This document shows positions 35,407 to 48,167 of a stretch of 64,000 bases of DNA, piece after piece. The position numbers and the translations under genes were made by a program. Location: the NCBI GenBank assembly GCA_015501055.1, contig JADNYV010000026.1:268211-332210 (forward strand), given 5' to 3'. Position 1 is the first letter of the stretch, and every line of letters starts with the position of its first letter. Origin of the DNA: Mucidula mucida (Eukaryota > Basidiomycota > Agaricomycetes > Agaricales > Physalacriaceae). The notes beneath the pieces were generated by a model. That model was given only the letters and a program-made list of their open reading frames with translations. It was not told the origin of the DNA and made no database searches.

Positions 35407-38341
35407 ATGCCAGCTCACTATGACCGTCTTGACTTGGACGACGATGATGAAACCGCGACACTGGCTGAGAGTACCCGCTCGACGACCAACCTGAAGCCGG
35501 CTGTGTACTACGATGAAGGGCCTTTCGATGCACCCAGCTCCGACGAAGAGGAAGCATTTCTCACCAAAGAGCCAGCTGTCCCATTGACACCTGGAACAAT
35601 GGAGAATGGCTTCGCTCCGGGGCACCAGAAAGTGTGTAACTCTCCTAGAAGTGGTCCAAGGCTAACTTCTTCCAGCGACCATCTTCCCTTCGTTTCCTCG
35701 TTTATACCCTCTGCGCACTCATTTCGCTGTCGGCCCTAATCGGAATCATTGCGGCGCAGAGCTATGTCGGCACTGTATATCGACTGCCTGGGTTTAAGAA
35801 GATGACTATGGACCATCTCTTCAATGGTACCTTCTCTACGGAGCACAAGAGTCTGGCATGGGTACCGGAAGGTAGGCTCGTTATTTATGTACGCCGAAGC
35901 CTTTTCAACAGTTTTGTAGCTGGAGATGGAGTCTTCTCTATAGTCGACGGCAACGACATCAAACTTGTTGATCTCAAGACTAACACGACATCCACACTCG
36001 TTTCTCTGAGCGATATCAAAGGTGAATCTGGTTCTCCGCTGGCATTCAGTAATTGGCAGCTTTCACCGGACATGGAATATCTGCTGCTCAAAGCCAACTA
36101 TAAGAAAGTTTGTACGCATCTATATTCAATTCCTACCATTGACGTTTCAATTAGCAATGGAGATGGTCCAGCTTTGGAAACTACTACATTCATAACATTG
36201 CTGACAAAAGGACGCATCCATTAATTCCTCCCTCAAACCCTCCATCAACCGCATTTGCTGTGTGGTCGCCGACTGGACAATCCATTGCCTATGTGACCGA
36301 TAATGATCTGTATATCCTGCCTTCGCCCTCGCCATCCGCAACTCCAATTCAGATTACTAACTCTGGCTCTTCTACACTCTTCCACGGCGTTCCTGATTGG
36401 GTCTACGAGGAAGAGATATTCTCCGCTGACTCTGCCCTGTGGTGGTCGCCAGACTCCAGCAAGCTAGCGTTCCTGAGCTTCGACGAGACTCTGGTGGACG
36501 TATTCTCCTTCCCCGTCTATAATCCAACAGACGATAGCACCACTGTCGTCCCATACCCATCCGAGTTGAAGATGCGCTACCCTAAACCCGGATATAATAA
36601 CCCGCTGGTGACGGTTCATGTCTACGATTTATCAAGCAAGAAAAGTGTAGAGTTAGAATGGGCAGACCATCACCCGAAAGAGAACAGCGTCATAATGGAA
36701 GTTACATGGGTCGCAGACCAGCAGCTCATGCTCAAAGAGCTGAACAGAAACGCTGATGACGGTCACGTTGTGCTCTTTGACTTGACTACGGGTAAGAAAG
36801 AGGGTATCACCGTCAGAAAACTGGGCAAGGATGGCGAGGAGGCTGACGAGGGCTGGGTTGAGCCTACTCAATCGATATACCCTTTACCGAAGGAGTGGGC
36901 TATCAGTGGCGGGACAGCATATCTGGACATTGTGCCGACAAAGGAGGGATACAACCATATCGCACTTTTCAGTCCGGCAAACTCCAGTGAACCCTTGTTC
37001 TTGACGCATGGCTCATGGGAGGTCTCTGGTGCCGGGGTCAAGGCCGTTGACGTGAAAAACGGTTTAGTGTATGTCCGCGTATAATCTGCTTTGTTAACAC
37101 ACTCATACTCTCTCAAGATACTTCGAAGCTGCAGCACCTACCTCAGTTGAGAGAAATCTGTACTCCGTTGCTCTGCCCTCATCTGCCGAAGCGATATCTG
37201 ATATAGTGTCGCTCTCGTATACCCCCGAACCTTCATATTTTTCGACCGACTTCTCTCCTGAAGGCGGGTTCTATTTGCTGAGCTATCATGGTCCGGACAT
37301 CCCTTGGCAGCGTGTCGTACAGGCGGGCACAGCTCGTTTGATTATTTGCTAACGGATAATGGGCGACTGTTGAATGTTACTGCGGAGTATGAAGCGCCCA
37401 CCATCATCCACTCGACCATAGAGAATGACGGATACGGTGAGTTAAGCCTTCCTTCAATAAGGCGTATATCTGAAACATCAACAGAGCTTAACGTCAAGGA
37501 GATTCGCCCTCCACGCATGGACGATTCAGGGCGTACTAAGTACGCAGTCTTGTTCAAAGTCTACGGCGGTCCCAACAGTCAAACCGTAACTACCCGGTGG
37601 ACGCGAGAGTGGGAAGATTTTGTCGCTTGCTCACTTCAACACATCGTCGTCATTGTAGACGGACGAGGAACAGGTTCGAAAGGCCGGGCCCTCAGGAGTG
37701 CGGTGAAGGGCAATCTCGGGTTCTGGGAGACTAGAGACCAGATATACGCTGCTAGGATGTGGGCCGGAAAGGACTATGTAGATCCAAAGCGGATTGGGAT
37801 ATGGGGGTGGAGCTATGGTGGTTTCATGAGCGCCAAGGTGGCCGAAGCCGATGCTGGTATACATTCGTTGGCTATGAGCGTTGCGCCCGTAACCAGCTGG
37901 CGTTTATATGGTATGCTTTACTTTCAGGACATTTTCTGCTTAACTAACAAGCTGGCAGACTCGATATATACGGAACGATATATGAACCTTCCGGACGTTA
38001 ACCCTGGGGGGTATATCAACGCCTCGATCTCCAACGTGACTGGTTTCCACAAGGTGGATTATCTCCTCGCGCACGGCAGTGGTGATGATAATGTCCATTT
38101 CGCAAACTCTGCGCACCTGTTGGATATGCTGACGGCGGAGCGAGTGAGAAAGTTTAGGTTTAGGATGTTCACTGATAGGTGGGTTTCTTGCGTCTTTAAG
38201 CCTGTGGAGTTTTGGGCTGACAATCTTGGATTTAGTGACCATGGAATCAGCCGAAGAGGTGCGAAGCAGGAGGTATACGAGTTCTTAACAAGTTTCTTGA
38301 TAGAAAAGTGGGGCAAGGGTGGACGAAGACGAGGATGGTAG
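35407..38341 (+). CDS. Membrane dipeptidyl aminopeptidase, S9B (DPP IV / Ste13-DapB type)
   Basis: A cytosolic acidic N-terminus (MPAHYDRLDLDDDDETATL) and one transmembrane segment near residues 80-105 (LVYTLCALISLSALIGIIAA) make it a type II membrane protein. The DPP IV beta-propeller follows, including WVYEEEIF, where the two Glu bind the substrate amino terminus. The alpha/beta-hydrolase domain has the nucleophile motif GWSYGG (about 37804-37821), GSGDDNVH (Asp) and SDHGI (His, after the last intron). It removes X-Pro or X-Ala dipeptides, as in Golgi/vacuolar DPAP A/B. Eight short introns fit. One base is missing around 37325 (after RVVQAG), where the frame shifts by one. All catalytic residues are present, so the break may be a consensus error. 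Confidence 0.92.
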
Positions 38342-39532
38342 ATTATTGCTCAACTATAGATAATGTATCTCTTCTTGGACTGTCGCGCATCAAGTGCTCC
38401 AAGTGTACATGTTCTGGTGTGAGTGTATCGATCACTTGCCTAAAGGGACGAGATGCTTGACTCTTACTACCATCCTTCTTTAGGATGTCCTGCTTTCCCT
38501 CAGTGATCATGACAGATGCTTTTTCTAAATGCTTCTCACAGCCCTCTCGTTAATTCCAAAGGTTGACTGTTGGTCTCTAGAAGCAGCTCGCCGGCCTCAG
38601 CTCTTTTCATAATTGTCATGGCCTGTCGCAACATCAACATCGCAAGCGTCCGTATATCCTCCACCGAGCGAACTTGAATCGGCATTGACACCTCGGTCCC
38701 GCATACCCCCTCATGCCTTCAGCAACAACCACCGTCGGTACATCGGGCCATAGCAGGAAAAGCGGAATGAACGACTTTTCATCTACGACATCGGCTCGGT
38801 AGCCGGGTTTCTATGATGTTATTTAGACAATGTTATTTCACTTATTATGTGAAGGCACGTCTTGACCAGAGGGTGTTATACATCGCAGGGCATGAAGACT
38901 TCAATGATAATTTCAACCTTCCTCACGAAGTACGTCCCACTTCAAGTCACCCGCGCACGTCATTCAGAACAGCTATTCTGTATATGAATGGACCATTCGA
39001 TGCGACCAGAACACGACGCGTAAGGTTAGTCCCAGTTCGATACATTTGACATTTGTTAGATGACCCTCGATGGCGATATCATTGGATTCTTATCGGCTCA
39101 CAAGGACGAATACCATATCCATACTATGTCTCAGTAGTCCAGGGGAAACATATCGGAGTTCTTGGTGGAGACTAAGGCTCATCCAGGGCTCATCACGGTT
39201 CATCATCTATTAGAGCCGGCGATTCGAACATCATTGAAGCAAAGGAGGTAACTGAAAAGGTGATGGTATGCGCAAGTATTTTTGTATTTCGATCTTAACG
39301 TTTGATTCAGGGCTTATAACAGTTCCAGGCAAATAAGTGTGCGCCCGCTACGGAACGCGCTATGAAGTCTTCCCATAGCCAAGCGCTCCTTGCCGCTTAG
39401 AAGTGTCCGAATCGGTTGACGGGTGTCAAAATTACTCGGTGAGAGTATACCACCGCCCTGGGGCGAAACCACTGAATTGTATTTCTGGGATCATTTTCCC
39501 ACCAGTCTTCGTCCGGGTTTATGAAAAACAGT
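38342..39532. other. Intergenic, no confident gene
   Basis: A plus-strand frame (38813-39049) and a minus-strand stretch near 38640-38800 look weakly coding-like but have no domain or consistent exon chain. The region lies between the dipeptidyl peptidase and a long hairpin repeat. Confidence 0.3.
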
Positions 39533-40488
39533 TACTATGCTGTCCATCGGTGTTGTTTCGCCCAGGGATATTGTATCGGTCGTCGATCGCGCCTTAAACG
39601 ATGGAATTCCGCCTCAATTCCTCGCGGATTCTACTCCGTACTATGTCTTCTATAATGCCATGTAAAAAGTTGAACGAAAACAAATGAGAACTCGTTGAGA
39701 TTCAGCCCGGAGGGGGTGTAAGTGAGTTCCCTTGAGGCAAACACCTACCTAGTGAAAGTTTACACTACCGGGGGACATTCGGCTTGGCTGTAGAGCAAGA
39801 GTAGATGTATATACTGCTGCTTGTACCTTTTCCGGGATCAAAATCGAAGGGAAACATCGTAGGCGGTATGAATCTGTGCGGATTCGCTGCTTGGTCACAA
39901 TCTGTCACATCAAGCATACAAAGTCCGCAAGCCGTGTTTCGGCACAGACACGCGCTTTACTTCCATCCTTAATTGTCGTGGCCAATCGATATCGTTGGAC
40001 CCCATCGAAATGCCCGCCGATGATTCGAAGGAAACAAGGGTCCTGTTTTGTCTACAGATGCGAAACGCGCTTGATCACGACTTAGTATGTCATTCTCGGC
40101 AGGACGGCGGACTTTGAAATCCTCATCGCATGTCACGCCTGAGCATCGCAGCAACTTTTTACGATGTTTCCCTTCGATTTTGATCCAGGAAAAGGTAAAA
40201 GTAGCAGTATATACATCTACTCTTGCTCTACAGCCAAGCCGAATGTCCCCCGGTAGTGTAAACTTTCACTAGGTAGGTGTTTGCCTCAAGGGAACTCACT
40301 TACACCCCCTCCGGGCTGAATCTCAACGAGTTCTCATTTGTTTTCGTTCAACTTTTTACATGGCATTATAGAAGACATAGTACGGAGTAGAATCCGCGAG
40401 GAATTGAGGCGGAATTCCATCGTTTAAGGCGCGATCGACGACCGATACAATATCCCTGGGCGAAACAACACCGATGGACAGCATAGTA
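39533..40488. repeat. Long inverted repeat (hairpin), two 329-bp arms and 298-bp loop
   Basis: The left arm 39533-39861 is the reverse complement of the right arm 40160-40488. The arms have equal length, no gaps, and only a few mismatches clustered near the inner end (about 98-99% identity). The loop 39862-40159 is single copy in this window and has no convincing gene. There is no transposase or obvious target-site duplication. The sequence is unrelated to the hairpin at 10223-10983, although the size class is the same. Confidence 0.95.
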
Positions 40489-40845
40489 TATTTCCCAAAA
40501 TCAGGACACCCCCATGGCCTTATCAACTATCAACGGACTCACCCCACGGGGAGTCGTGTGCTTCGACATAGGAATAGAAACTACGTCTTCGTGATGAAGT
40601 TGCCGACCCATACAAGACGGCGAAACCCACCGTGGTTGGTTTTCAACCAGGTTGTTACTGTGTGGTGTTGGTGCGTGTTGACGAACATTGCGGCGACCGC
40701 TGAGACCATGGATGACGCACACTCTCAAGTGTCAACTACATTTGCAACATTTCAACGACATTGATCTTTACAGGCATTGCCACACTCCATGGAGTTAGCG
40801 GGCTTTTTCTGACAGCAAGAGACAGCAGCTAGTACCTCGCCTCCC

Positions 40846-40852
40846 TATAAAG
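40846..40852 (+). promoter_or_regulatory. TATA box of the hemerythrin-like gene
   Basis: TATAAAG lies 57 nt upstream of the ATG at 40903. Confidence 0.5.
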
Positions 40853-40902
40853 CACCGTATTTCTGGCAATTTGTCCCTTACCCGCCTTCTTCTCGAACCA
40901 TC

Positions 40903-41679
40903 ATGTCGTGCTATAGCGAGAAAGCACCAGCCGTCGAACCCGTTCTCATACCTGATCGTAATAAGATCAGCTCCAAAACTATCAACACCAAGGACGAATA
41001 CTGTTCGTATCTGTATAATCTTTTACCTGCACTGAGTGTGTTCACAAGTCTATAGCCTTCACTGTCGCTTCACTGACCATCTCGCATAACGTTATTCGAC
41101 GCCATCTATTAAGCGTCATTGGCAAGGCTCCCACCGTTGCGCCCGCTGACCAGGAAGCGTTCTTGAAATACGCGAGCTTCGCCGCATGGCATGTCAAGGC
41201 GTACCTCAAGTCATCGCATCACCTTTACGCTGCACTACACGAGTGCACGAACGTATTACCGCGTGTCGCGGAGTTCGAGCACCAACTTGCCATTGCCCCT
41301 GTCGAACACGATTCATCTCCCCTTGATATGGATGGCTGGACGGGCAACGACATCGCTGTCGCTGCCGAACGTCTCGCCGACGTTTTACTGCCTTACCTAG
41401 ACCGAAGAGAAGCCGTGATGCGGGCGTATGCGAGGAGTATGCCTGTGCCTATGTTCAGGGAAGCGCAGAAGGAGATGGAGAGAGAGATCAAGGACTCGAA
41501 GGTCGGGCACTCGTATGCGCTGGCGATGATTGCGGCGCATCAAACGAAATCGGAAGCTGCTCTGTTCCCTTCGGTGTCTAAGATGGCTGGCGGTATGGTT
41601 TACGGCAAGTGTGTGGCGTTCGTCTGCGCTTCAACTTGATATTCATCGAATGTTTAGGTGGACGAAGTTCGCTAAGTGA
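40903..41679 (+). CDS. Hemerythrin-like (HHE-type) four-helix protein
   Basis: Exons 40903-41002, 41056-41608 and 41658-41679 join in phase to 224 aa (MSCYSEKAPAVEP to KWTKFAK). The core pattern SHNVIRRHLLSVIGKAP, then PADQEAFLKYASFAAWHVKA, then a HHLY region and FEHQ, resembles the fungal hemerythrin/HHE family, in which helix-borne His and Glu bind a di-iron or other metal centre. In typical members the second helix has a clear HHHHD-type cluster, which here is weaker (WHVKAYLKSSHH), so metal binding may be changed. Roles proposed for relatives include oxygen, NO or iron handling. The first intron uses a GTTCGT donor. Confidence 0.6.
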
Positions 41680-42524
41680 GGCTCCCGTTGTAAGTTTGAG
41701 AAGTAACAGATGGCGGGATAGGGATCTGTATGTATTGTGTATCTGTTTTTGCTGCAGTGGCATGAACTTGTTTTGGTATCAAAACAAAACGCAAACCCTC
41801 TTGTCAGCGTGAGAAACGAGCGGGCCGAAAATGCCGACTACTTTGTCTGCAACTTTCAACTGTCTGCGAATCTCCTTCACTTTTCGCTCGCCGTCCACAA
41901 ACGAAAGCTGGACATGACATATGGGTCCAACCCAAGAGACTTAGACTAATAAAAGGTGACAGTGGCTCTAAAATCAATAAGCAGATCTCTGAATGACACC
42001 CAGTCTTTCCTTCAACCGGGTCTTGATGCTTGTATCGACTGGGCTTCATTATTCTTCTCTTTGGCGACACACTGACAGATTCAATCTGAAGCACGCGATG
42101 ATTTGTAGAGGTGGACCGTCTCGACGACTACGGCGTTACGGATACCCTCCCGTCACGGCCCGGCTAGACTCTGCGCGACTAACATGATCCTCGCTTGCCC
42201 CAACCTATTTCGCTTTCTCTCACCGGTTCCGAACATTGCGAATCACAGGTCATTTCTGTACCTTGACATTGTGATTACATTGTACATACAGACAGCTGAT
42301 GAAGGAGTCGTCGACCGCATTCTGCGACCACATAGCGGTACCTCTTCCCATTCAAAAAGCAAGAGAATGCCTTTAGGAGGTCTTCAAGCAATTCTGGCTT
42401 GGAGCAGCTTATTTATTCGCTTGCGCCATAACGAGGAACCATTCAGGAAACGAGCAAGGCGAGCACATGCTTCCTTTTCAAATGGGAGCTACCATCACGC
42501 ACGTTCTACAAAACGAGACCTCCA
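41680..42524. other. Intergenic, no gene recognised
   Basis: 3' flank of the hemerythrin-like gene and promoter side of the phytase-like gene; short frames only. A TATATA at 42525-42530 lies 34-39 nt before the next ATG. Confidence 0.35.
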
Positions 42525-42563
42525 TATATAGGTGCTCTCGTGGTGGTTGTAAAGCAGCTCACT

Positions 42564-44262
42564 ATGCTCGCCCTATTGCCCTCGCTGCTCCTACTCTTGG
42601 TTGTACAGACACATTGCTCTCCCGTCCGTGTCAAGCGCAACGATGTGAAGGTTACACTCGATGGCCAGACATACATCAACAAGGGTATTGTTGGCTTTGG
42701 CGTGATCCCTTCCGACTTTGTCGAGTCGACAGGAGATACGCTAGGCGGCATCGGAAGTGCAGTAGCGCTCAAGAATGGATCGTGGCGAAAGCTGGAGAAT
42801 GGCACTTTCACAGGGACGTTCATCGCTCATCCTGATCGGGGCTACAACGTGTACGTTTTTGGGCTCGCGTGCTTGGTGTTTCCTCATAGCCAGATACAGA
42901 GAAGAGACCATTGACTATCAAGCCCGTCAGCATGAGATTGATTTCTGGCTGAATCCCTATGAGGAGGACAAGGGATTGTCTTACGATGATGCCAAAGAGA
43001 CGCTGATCTTGTCGTATGTCAACACGACTCTGCAATTCGAGCGCAACGGAGCAAAAACGACCGGTCTGGACGCGACGAGCTGGCGGGCAGCCGAAAACGG
43101 ATACCCGAGCTTCGTGTTTGCGGACCCGGATATGCCAGTCCCTCTGTCTATCAACCGCCTGTCTATGGACGTAGAAGGGATCGTATCTAATGCGGACGGC
43201 TCATTCTGGATTAGTGACGAGTATGGACCGTACATCTACCGTTTCTCAGATGACGGTAACCTCATACAGACCATTCAACCTCCAGAGGCCATCCTTCCTT
43301 ACGATTCTAAGGGGAACCTCAGCTTCACGTCCGACGATGACCCAGAGAGGGGTCGAGGGGCAAACGCGGGCTTCGAGGGTCTAACCATCGATGCCGAGAA
43401 TCAGATTCTTTACGCCATGTTGCAGGCTGCCACAATACAGGACGGAGGCGGCGACAAGACCACGTCTCGCTATACTCGTCTAGTCGCATACGATGTCTCC
43501 GATGTGTCGTCGGAACGGCCAGCGCTTGTCGGAGAATGGGTTGTCCCACTCCCCATCAGTAACAGTAAAGGCAAGACGCGCGCGAGCAGTGAGATCCTCT
43601 TCTTGGGTCAGGGTGCCTTCCTATCGTTAAGCCGCGATGGGGATGGCAAAGGTGGTGATGATACCAAGTCAAAGTACAAGTACGTGCGCTTCACGTTTCT
43701 TGTCATAGAATTTTAACGCTATACATTAGGCAAGCCGATCTGTTCACTATTGCTTTTGCCACAGATATTCACGGAGATAAGTACGACGACCCCAAGAATC
43801 CAATTGCAGAAGATGGCAAGTTGAACGATGATATCATACCTGCAGAATATGTTTCTTTTGTGGACTACATCGATGATGATCAGCTAGCAAGATTTGGACT
43901 ACAGAATGGTGTGTATCTTCTTCCGTGTCCGATGTCAATCTGCCTACTTGAGTTGCTACAGGCGGAGACAACGATGAGACACTCATCGACGCCAAATGGG
44001 AGTCGCTGACCATAGCGCCTGTCGGCGATGCAGACTTCCCGAATGACTACTTTCTATTCACTTTGGTAAGTTCTGCTGCCCTCGTATCTTCAATATCACT
44101 CACCTGCCATTATAGGCCGATAACGACTTCATCAGCACCCACGGAATCTCCCTTGGCGAACCGTTTGATGCAGGAGATGATGTTGATAATCAGTTCCTGG
44201 TGTTTAGGGTAACGTTACCTGTCGTAGCGGAGAAGTCGCTAGCACGAGTCCTGGGAATCTAA
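42564..44262 (+). CDS. Secreted phytase-like (esterase-like) beta-propeller protein
   Basis: Exons 42564-42850, 42894-43679, 43730-43908, 43962-44065 and 44116-44262 give about 500 aa. A signal peptide (MLALLPSLLLLLVVQTHCSP) is followed by a short basic propeptide (VRVKRND). The domain FGVIPSDFVESTGDTLGGIG, MDVEGIVSNADGSFWISDEY, GPYIYRF, ANAGFEGLTIDAENQILYAM is the phytase-like/esterase-like family found in secreted fungal and bacterial proteins; the acidic clusters would bind Ca2+ as in beta-propeller phytases. A last blade with DNDFISTHGISLG closes the fold. Catalytic function is not proven for the fungal members: phosphoesterase or lactone/ester hydrolysis are possible. The frame is intact. 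Confidence 0.85.
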
Positions 44263-45462
44263 TGCAAGGTTGAAGTTGGCTCATCTCTCGCGTACGCCGA
44301 GGCTGATGAATGCATTGTTCGTCGTGAAATGATCTACCCAAGCCGACCTGATAATAAAATTGTGGTCTTTACTTCCATCGCATAATTACTACTGTTTGTA
44401 CCAACTACACATATAATGTAAGTACTTGAAGGACTAGAGGATCCGGCAAGGCGGGCCGCAGAGAGCAGCCATCAGGATTTGATCGCCCTACTGTCAACGG
44501 GATTCGGTGACCTTCACTCAAGTTATCTTTATCTGCTGTTCCTCTGTCTAAATAGCTGTCGCCGCAGTCGTCGGGTGGTGCCTATTGGCTATCTGCCAGG
44601 AATCCTCCAGCTTTCAGACGTTGAAGTTGTGATTAACAGTTCCCCCGCCTGCTACATAAGATCATTCCAAGGGGTTTACCTGCAGAAAAAGAGGTGAGCT
44701 ACTCTTACAGCTGTATATCTCAGTGACGTGCACTGTCTTAGTACATATGCTCGCAATCTGGCTTCTAAGTAGATTACCTTATACCTTGCTCCTCTTCAAT
44801 CCGGAGTCCTTGTATCAATCATTGATAGGGGAAGCTCGTAATCTTTCCGTTCTTGCAGGCCGTGCTAGACGATGTCTCTCAGTAGAACAATTCTGCCTTG
44901 TTCTTGACTTCCCTCCATGATCCATACACAGAGTTAGGTATGAACGGGTGCCTTTCCTTTTTTCGAGCGCTCTGACACGTTCGTACTTCAGACGCCACAT
45001 GAAGGAGCTCTGTCATTCGGTTACTTTGCAGCTAGGACCGGCTATCATTACTGCGACATGTGAAAGGTACCAACAAATAACTCATTGGAGAGCCTGTGTG
45101 CTCGCAAAGCTCGTCGTTGAGCAAGAACTTGTGCATGCATTTTCTTGAACGCCAATCTGGTTTTGAAGAGGATAGCTCAGTCAAAGCCTAGCGGCGGAAC
45201 GCATTCTGGAGCGCGCCTTCCCTGCTAAGTTTTTTTTTTTCTCGCCGCTTACTTCCTCGAAACCCGTGACTACGAGTCGAACATTCACGGAGCCCAGTCT
45301 TCGAACTGCCCTCAACTGTCAGGGAGAAGGTGTAACGGGTAGTAATACCAATGTCAGCGTAAGGTTTTGCTGTTGTTTAAAAGGTCTCCCGTCTTAAAGG
45401 CTGTCTGTGTGACTTCTTTCACCTCCGCGCTCCAGACTGTACGATTGACTGCTTCATTCCTC
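44263..45462. other. Intergenic, no gene recognised
   Basis: Only short frames. A run of ten T lies at about 45231-45240. No RNA gene was recognised. Confidence 0.35.
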
Positions 45463-48003
45463 ATGCAGACCTTGACATTTTCTCTTCTCTTTCTCCTTAC
45501 CATCGTTCACGACGTAGCAAGCCGTCAGCCGGGAGAACTGTTTGATGCCTTTGAACAATTTTTGGGAAGGTAGGATGTGAATCCGTCACGTCGTTCGCTA
45601 ACTATATCTCGGACTTCACAGCTTGATCAGAGCTCCAATCGCTGATGTTCATGGGAACAGTTCGGCCTTGACACAAGATTGTATTGGCCGTATTAACATG
45701 ATGAGTATGCGTTCATCCATCACAAGTTTGGCTTCTGTTAATGAACATCGATAGCACTGTATGGCGTCGAGAGCAACACTGGTATGTCATGCCATGACGA
45801 AAATCAATCTGAACACATTCGCTTCTAGAGTTCCTTTTCCGTGCACCTTCTGAGATGGCTAAATCCAGCATCACCCAGTTGATTGGATTCCCCATTGACG
45901 TGCATATAAAGTCGCTTTCTATACAGCACTCAATCACGGCTGCCAGCGTCATATTCTCGATGTACTACTCTGCGCCGTCATTGACTGTCCCTCTCCAGGT
46001 CGACATGTGGCTTCGTTTCACGGAAGACCTACAGATTGAGGCTTTCGACATAAGTGCACGGCAGTTGGACAAGTTCTTCGCATATGTCAGACCAGCCCTA
46101 GCGCAACAGATCATGAAAGAGATGGCCCTTTCCGAGCCGACCAGTACAGATCTTGTGATTTCCCAGCGAGCAGCAACGGATATATGCCATGCGGCGACGT
46201 CATTCTGTACAGGCGAAAACGTTCAATACGAATCGTGAGCTGTTCCAGCTGACCGTATTTTGTTGTGCACTGAATCCTTGCTAGATTTGACGAGTGTTAT
46301 CGCCAGCTCTCCGAGATGCAGTTTGACTCTCACCTGGGCATTTGCAGGTGACGTCGCTCGCATCATGTCGTGCAGCATAAATATCAATACCTGTTAATCG
46401 TCTAGGTACATTCACAAGGACATGGTCAAGTTCCGACCAAGCATACATTGCCCAAGTCTTGCTCTAAGCGGCGGGACCACTTGTGGTGCGTAGACATCTC
46501 TCGTGCGGCTTATGCTTTTCTACCAACACCCCGGATAGCGTCTGTCGATTATATCAACGCCACAACCAATTTCCCATTCGTTTCAACTTTTGTATCTGCC
46601 AATGTCACTGGCTCTGGAACAGACAAACTTTCGGAAACTACAGTCAAGGAGCTAATGAAAATGAACATGATGCTGATATATCCTACAACAGTAGCCTTTG
46701 TACGTTTCTATTTGGGCGAACTCGATTTTCTACTGATCCTTACACCCAGTACGGTATTCCGACCTTTGTCTACTTCATCTTACTCTATCTCTCCGGCAAG
46801 CTCGCGGAACAGGCGCTCCTACGCTTCTCGACCGTCTTCCCTACATTGTCATTCGAAAATAAACGAAATACTGTTACCTGTAAGCATTGTTGTTCCCTCT
46901 AGCCAATGCTTGTCCCACATTTACGTTATCCAGATATCCTGAACACATTCTATACTACCATTGCACTCATACTACAGTTGCTCTCCTCCCCGATGTTGGC
47001 AGAGAAGTATACTCTGAATCGCATGGGAGAGATTTGCTTCGCGTGCGTGGTCGTCTCAGGATTATGTGGGCGTCTTTGAGCTTAGTCTTGTAAGCCGGTC
47101 TCACTGACCTCCAATCATATATACAGACCTCTACGAAATGGTGTACCGGCCAAATATGCGCTGGACATTATTAGTACACCACATTTGCGTATGTGGCGCA
47201 TAACGTCTCTTTCTCACACGTTTTACTGACATCGCTGGTACTCGTAGACATTATTCTCGCTTTTCTTCATGCAAGTAGCACTCCAAATCTCGCTCAATCC
47301 CGCTATCTTCTCTTTGGGCGTCATCTGGCTATTTCAAGCAACGACCGAGCAATCGATATTCATCGGTCTTCTGCTGTATCGTCTTCGATATCCGAAGCGT
47401 CTCGTGCGAATCACACTGAAATGCGCTGCCGTTCAATCCTTGTACGTCGCTTGGCCCGATATCTGAATCCGTTGCTGTGTTTGACGAAGCGCCCCCTGCC
47501 AGCATATCCAAGATCGCCTTTGCTATTTTTTTGATGGTTTGGTGGGGGCTCAAACTCGCCAAATATCATGCAAACATGGACGTTGCCCTAAGCGTGGTGC
47601 TAGTGCTGATCGCGACATTGCTGATGACGACGCAAGTGTGAGTTGCATCTACCTCTCATCTGTCAACATACCTCATCTATGCAGATACGGTTCATGGGCG
47701 GTGTGGTGTATCGCGGTCAACATGGGAAAGAGGCCGGATCCTCAGCAAGCGATTTGCGAGCATACGAAAGAATTGACAAAGAATTCTTGTGAGAACAAAT
47801 CGTTGATTTTCAGTGTCCTCAGCTCTACTCTGCCACTAGTCAGAAAAAGTACGGACAGACGATCGGACGCACCACAGGTCGGGTTGCCGGTTGGGAAAAC
47901 AGACGCCATACTTGCGGATCCCAGGCCACAGTTGAACGAGGTATCGGGAATACCTGATACTCAAGCGAGCATTCGAGTTTCTAGCGTCGGACAAAATTGG
48001 TGA
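45463..48003 (+). CDS. Secreted-domain plus multi-pass (TLC-like) membrane protein
   Basis: A signal peptide (MQTLTFSLLFLLTIVHDVAS) leads into a lumenal domain common in Agaricomycetes but uncharacterised: LIRAPIADVHGNSSALTQDC, then CTGENVQYESFDECY and IHKDMVKFRPSIHCP. An intron with a GTGGTG donor joins it in phase to a segment with N-glycosylation sites (NATT, NVT) and about six hydrophobic spans: YGIPTFVYFILLYL, ILNTFYTTIALILQLL, LLVHHICTLFSLFFM, FSLGVIWLFQA, IAFAIFLMVWWGL and MDVALSVVLVLIATLL. The EMVYRPNMRWTLLVHHICT stretch resembles TLC-domain proteins, which act in sphingolipid or membrane-lipid metabolism. About ten exons fit without a frame break. If the linking intron is not used, the first part would end at 46493 as a separate secreted protein. 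Confidence 0.6.
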
Positions 48004-48167
48004 TGAGATAAAGCTGTGAATAGAGAGCCATATAGTTACAACCAAGATATTCTTTTGTTACGATGTACGGCCCGGAATAACGTGACATTCATCTCAATCC
48101 GATACTTAATGACTCAATATCCTAGACCAAGTTCTGTTCTCCGTCCTCAGCTAGAAACAGGTTATGG

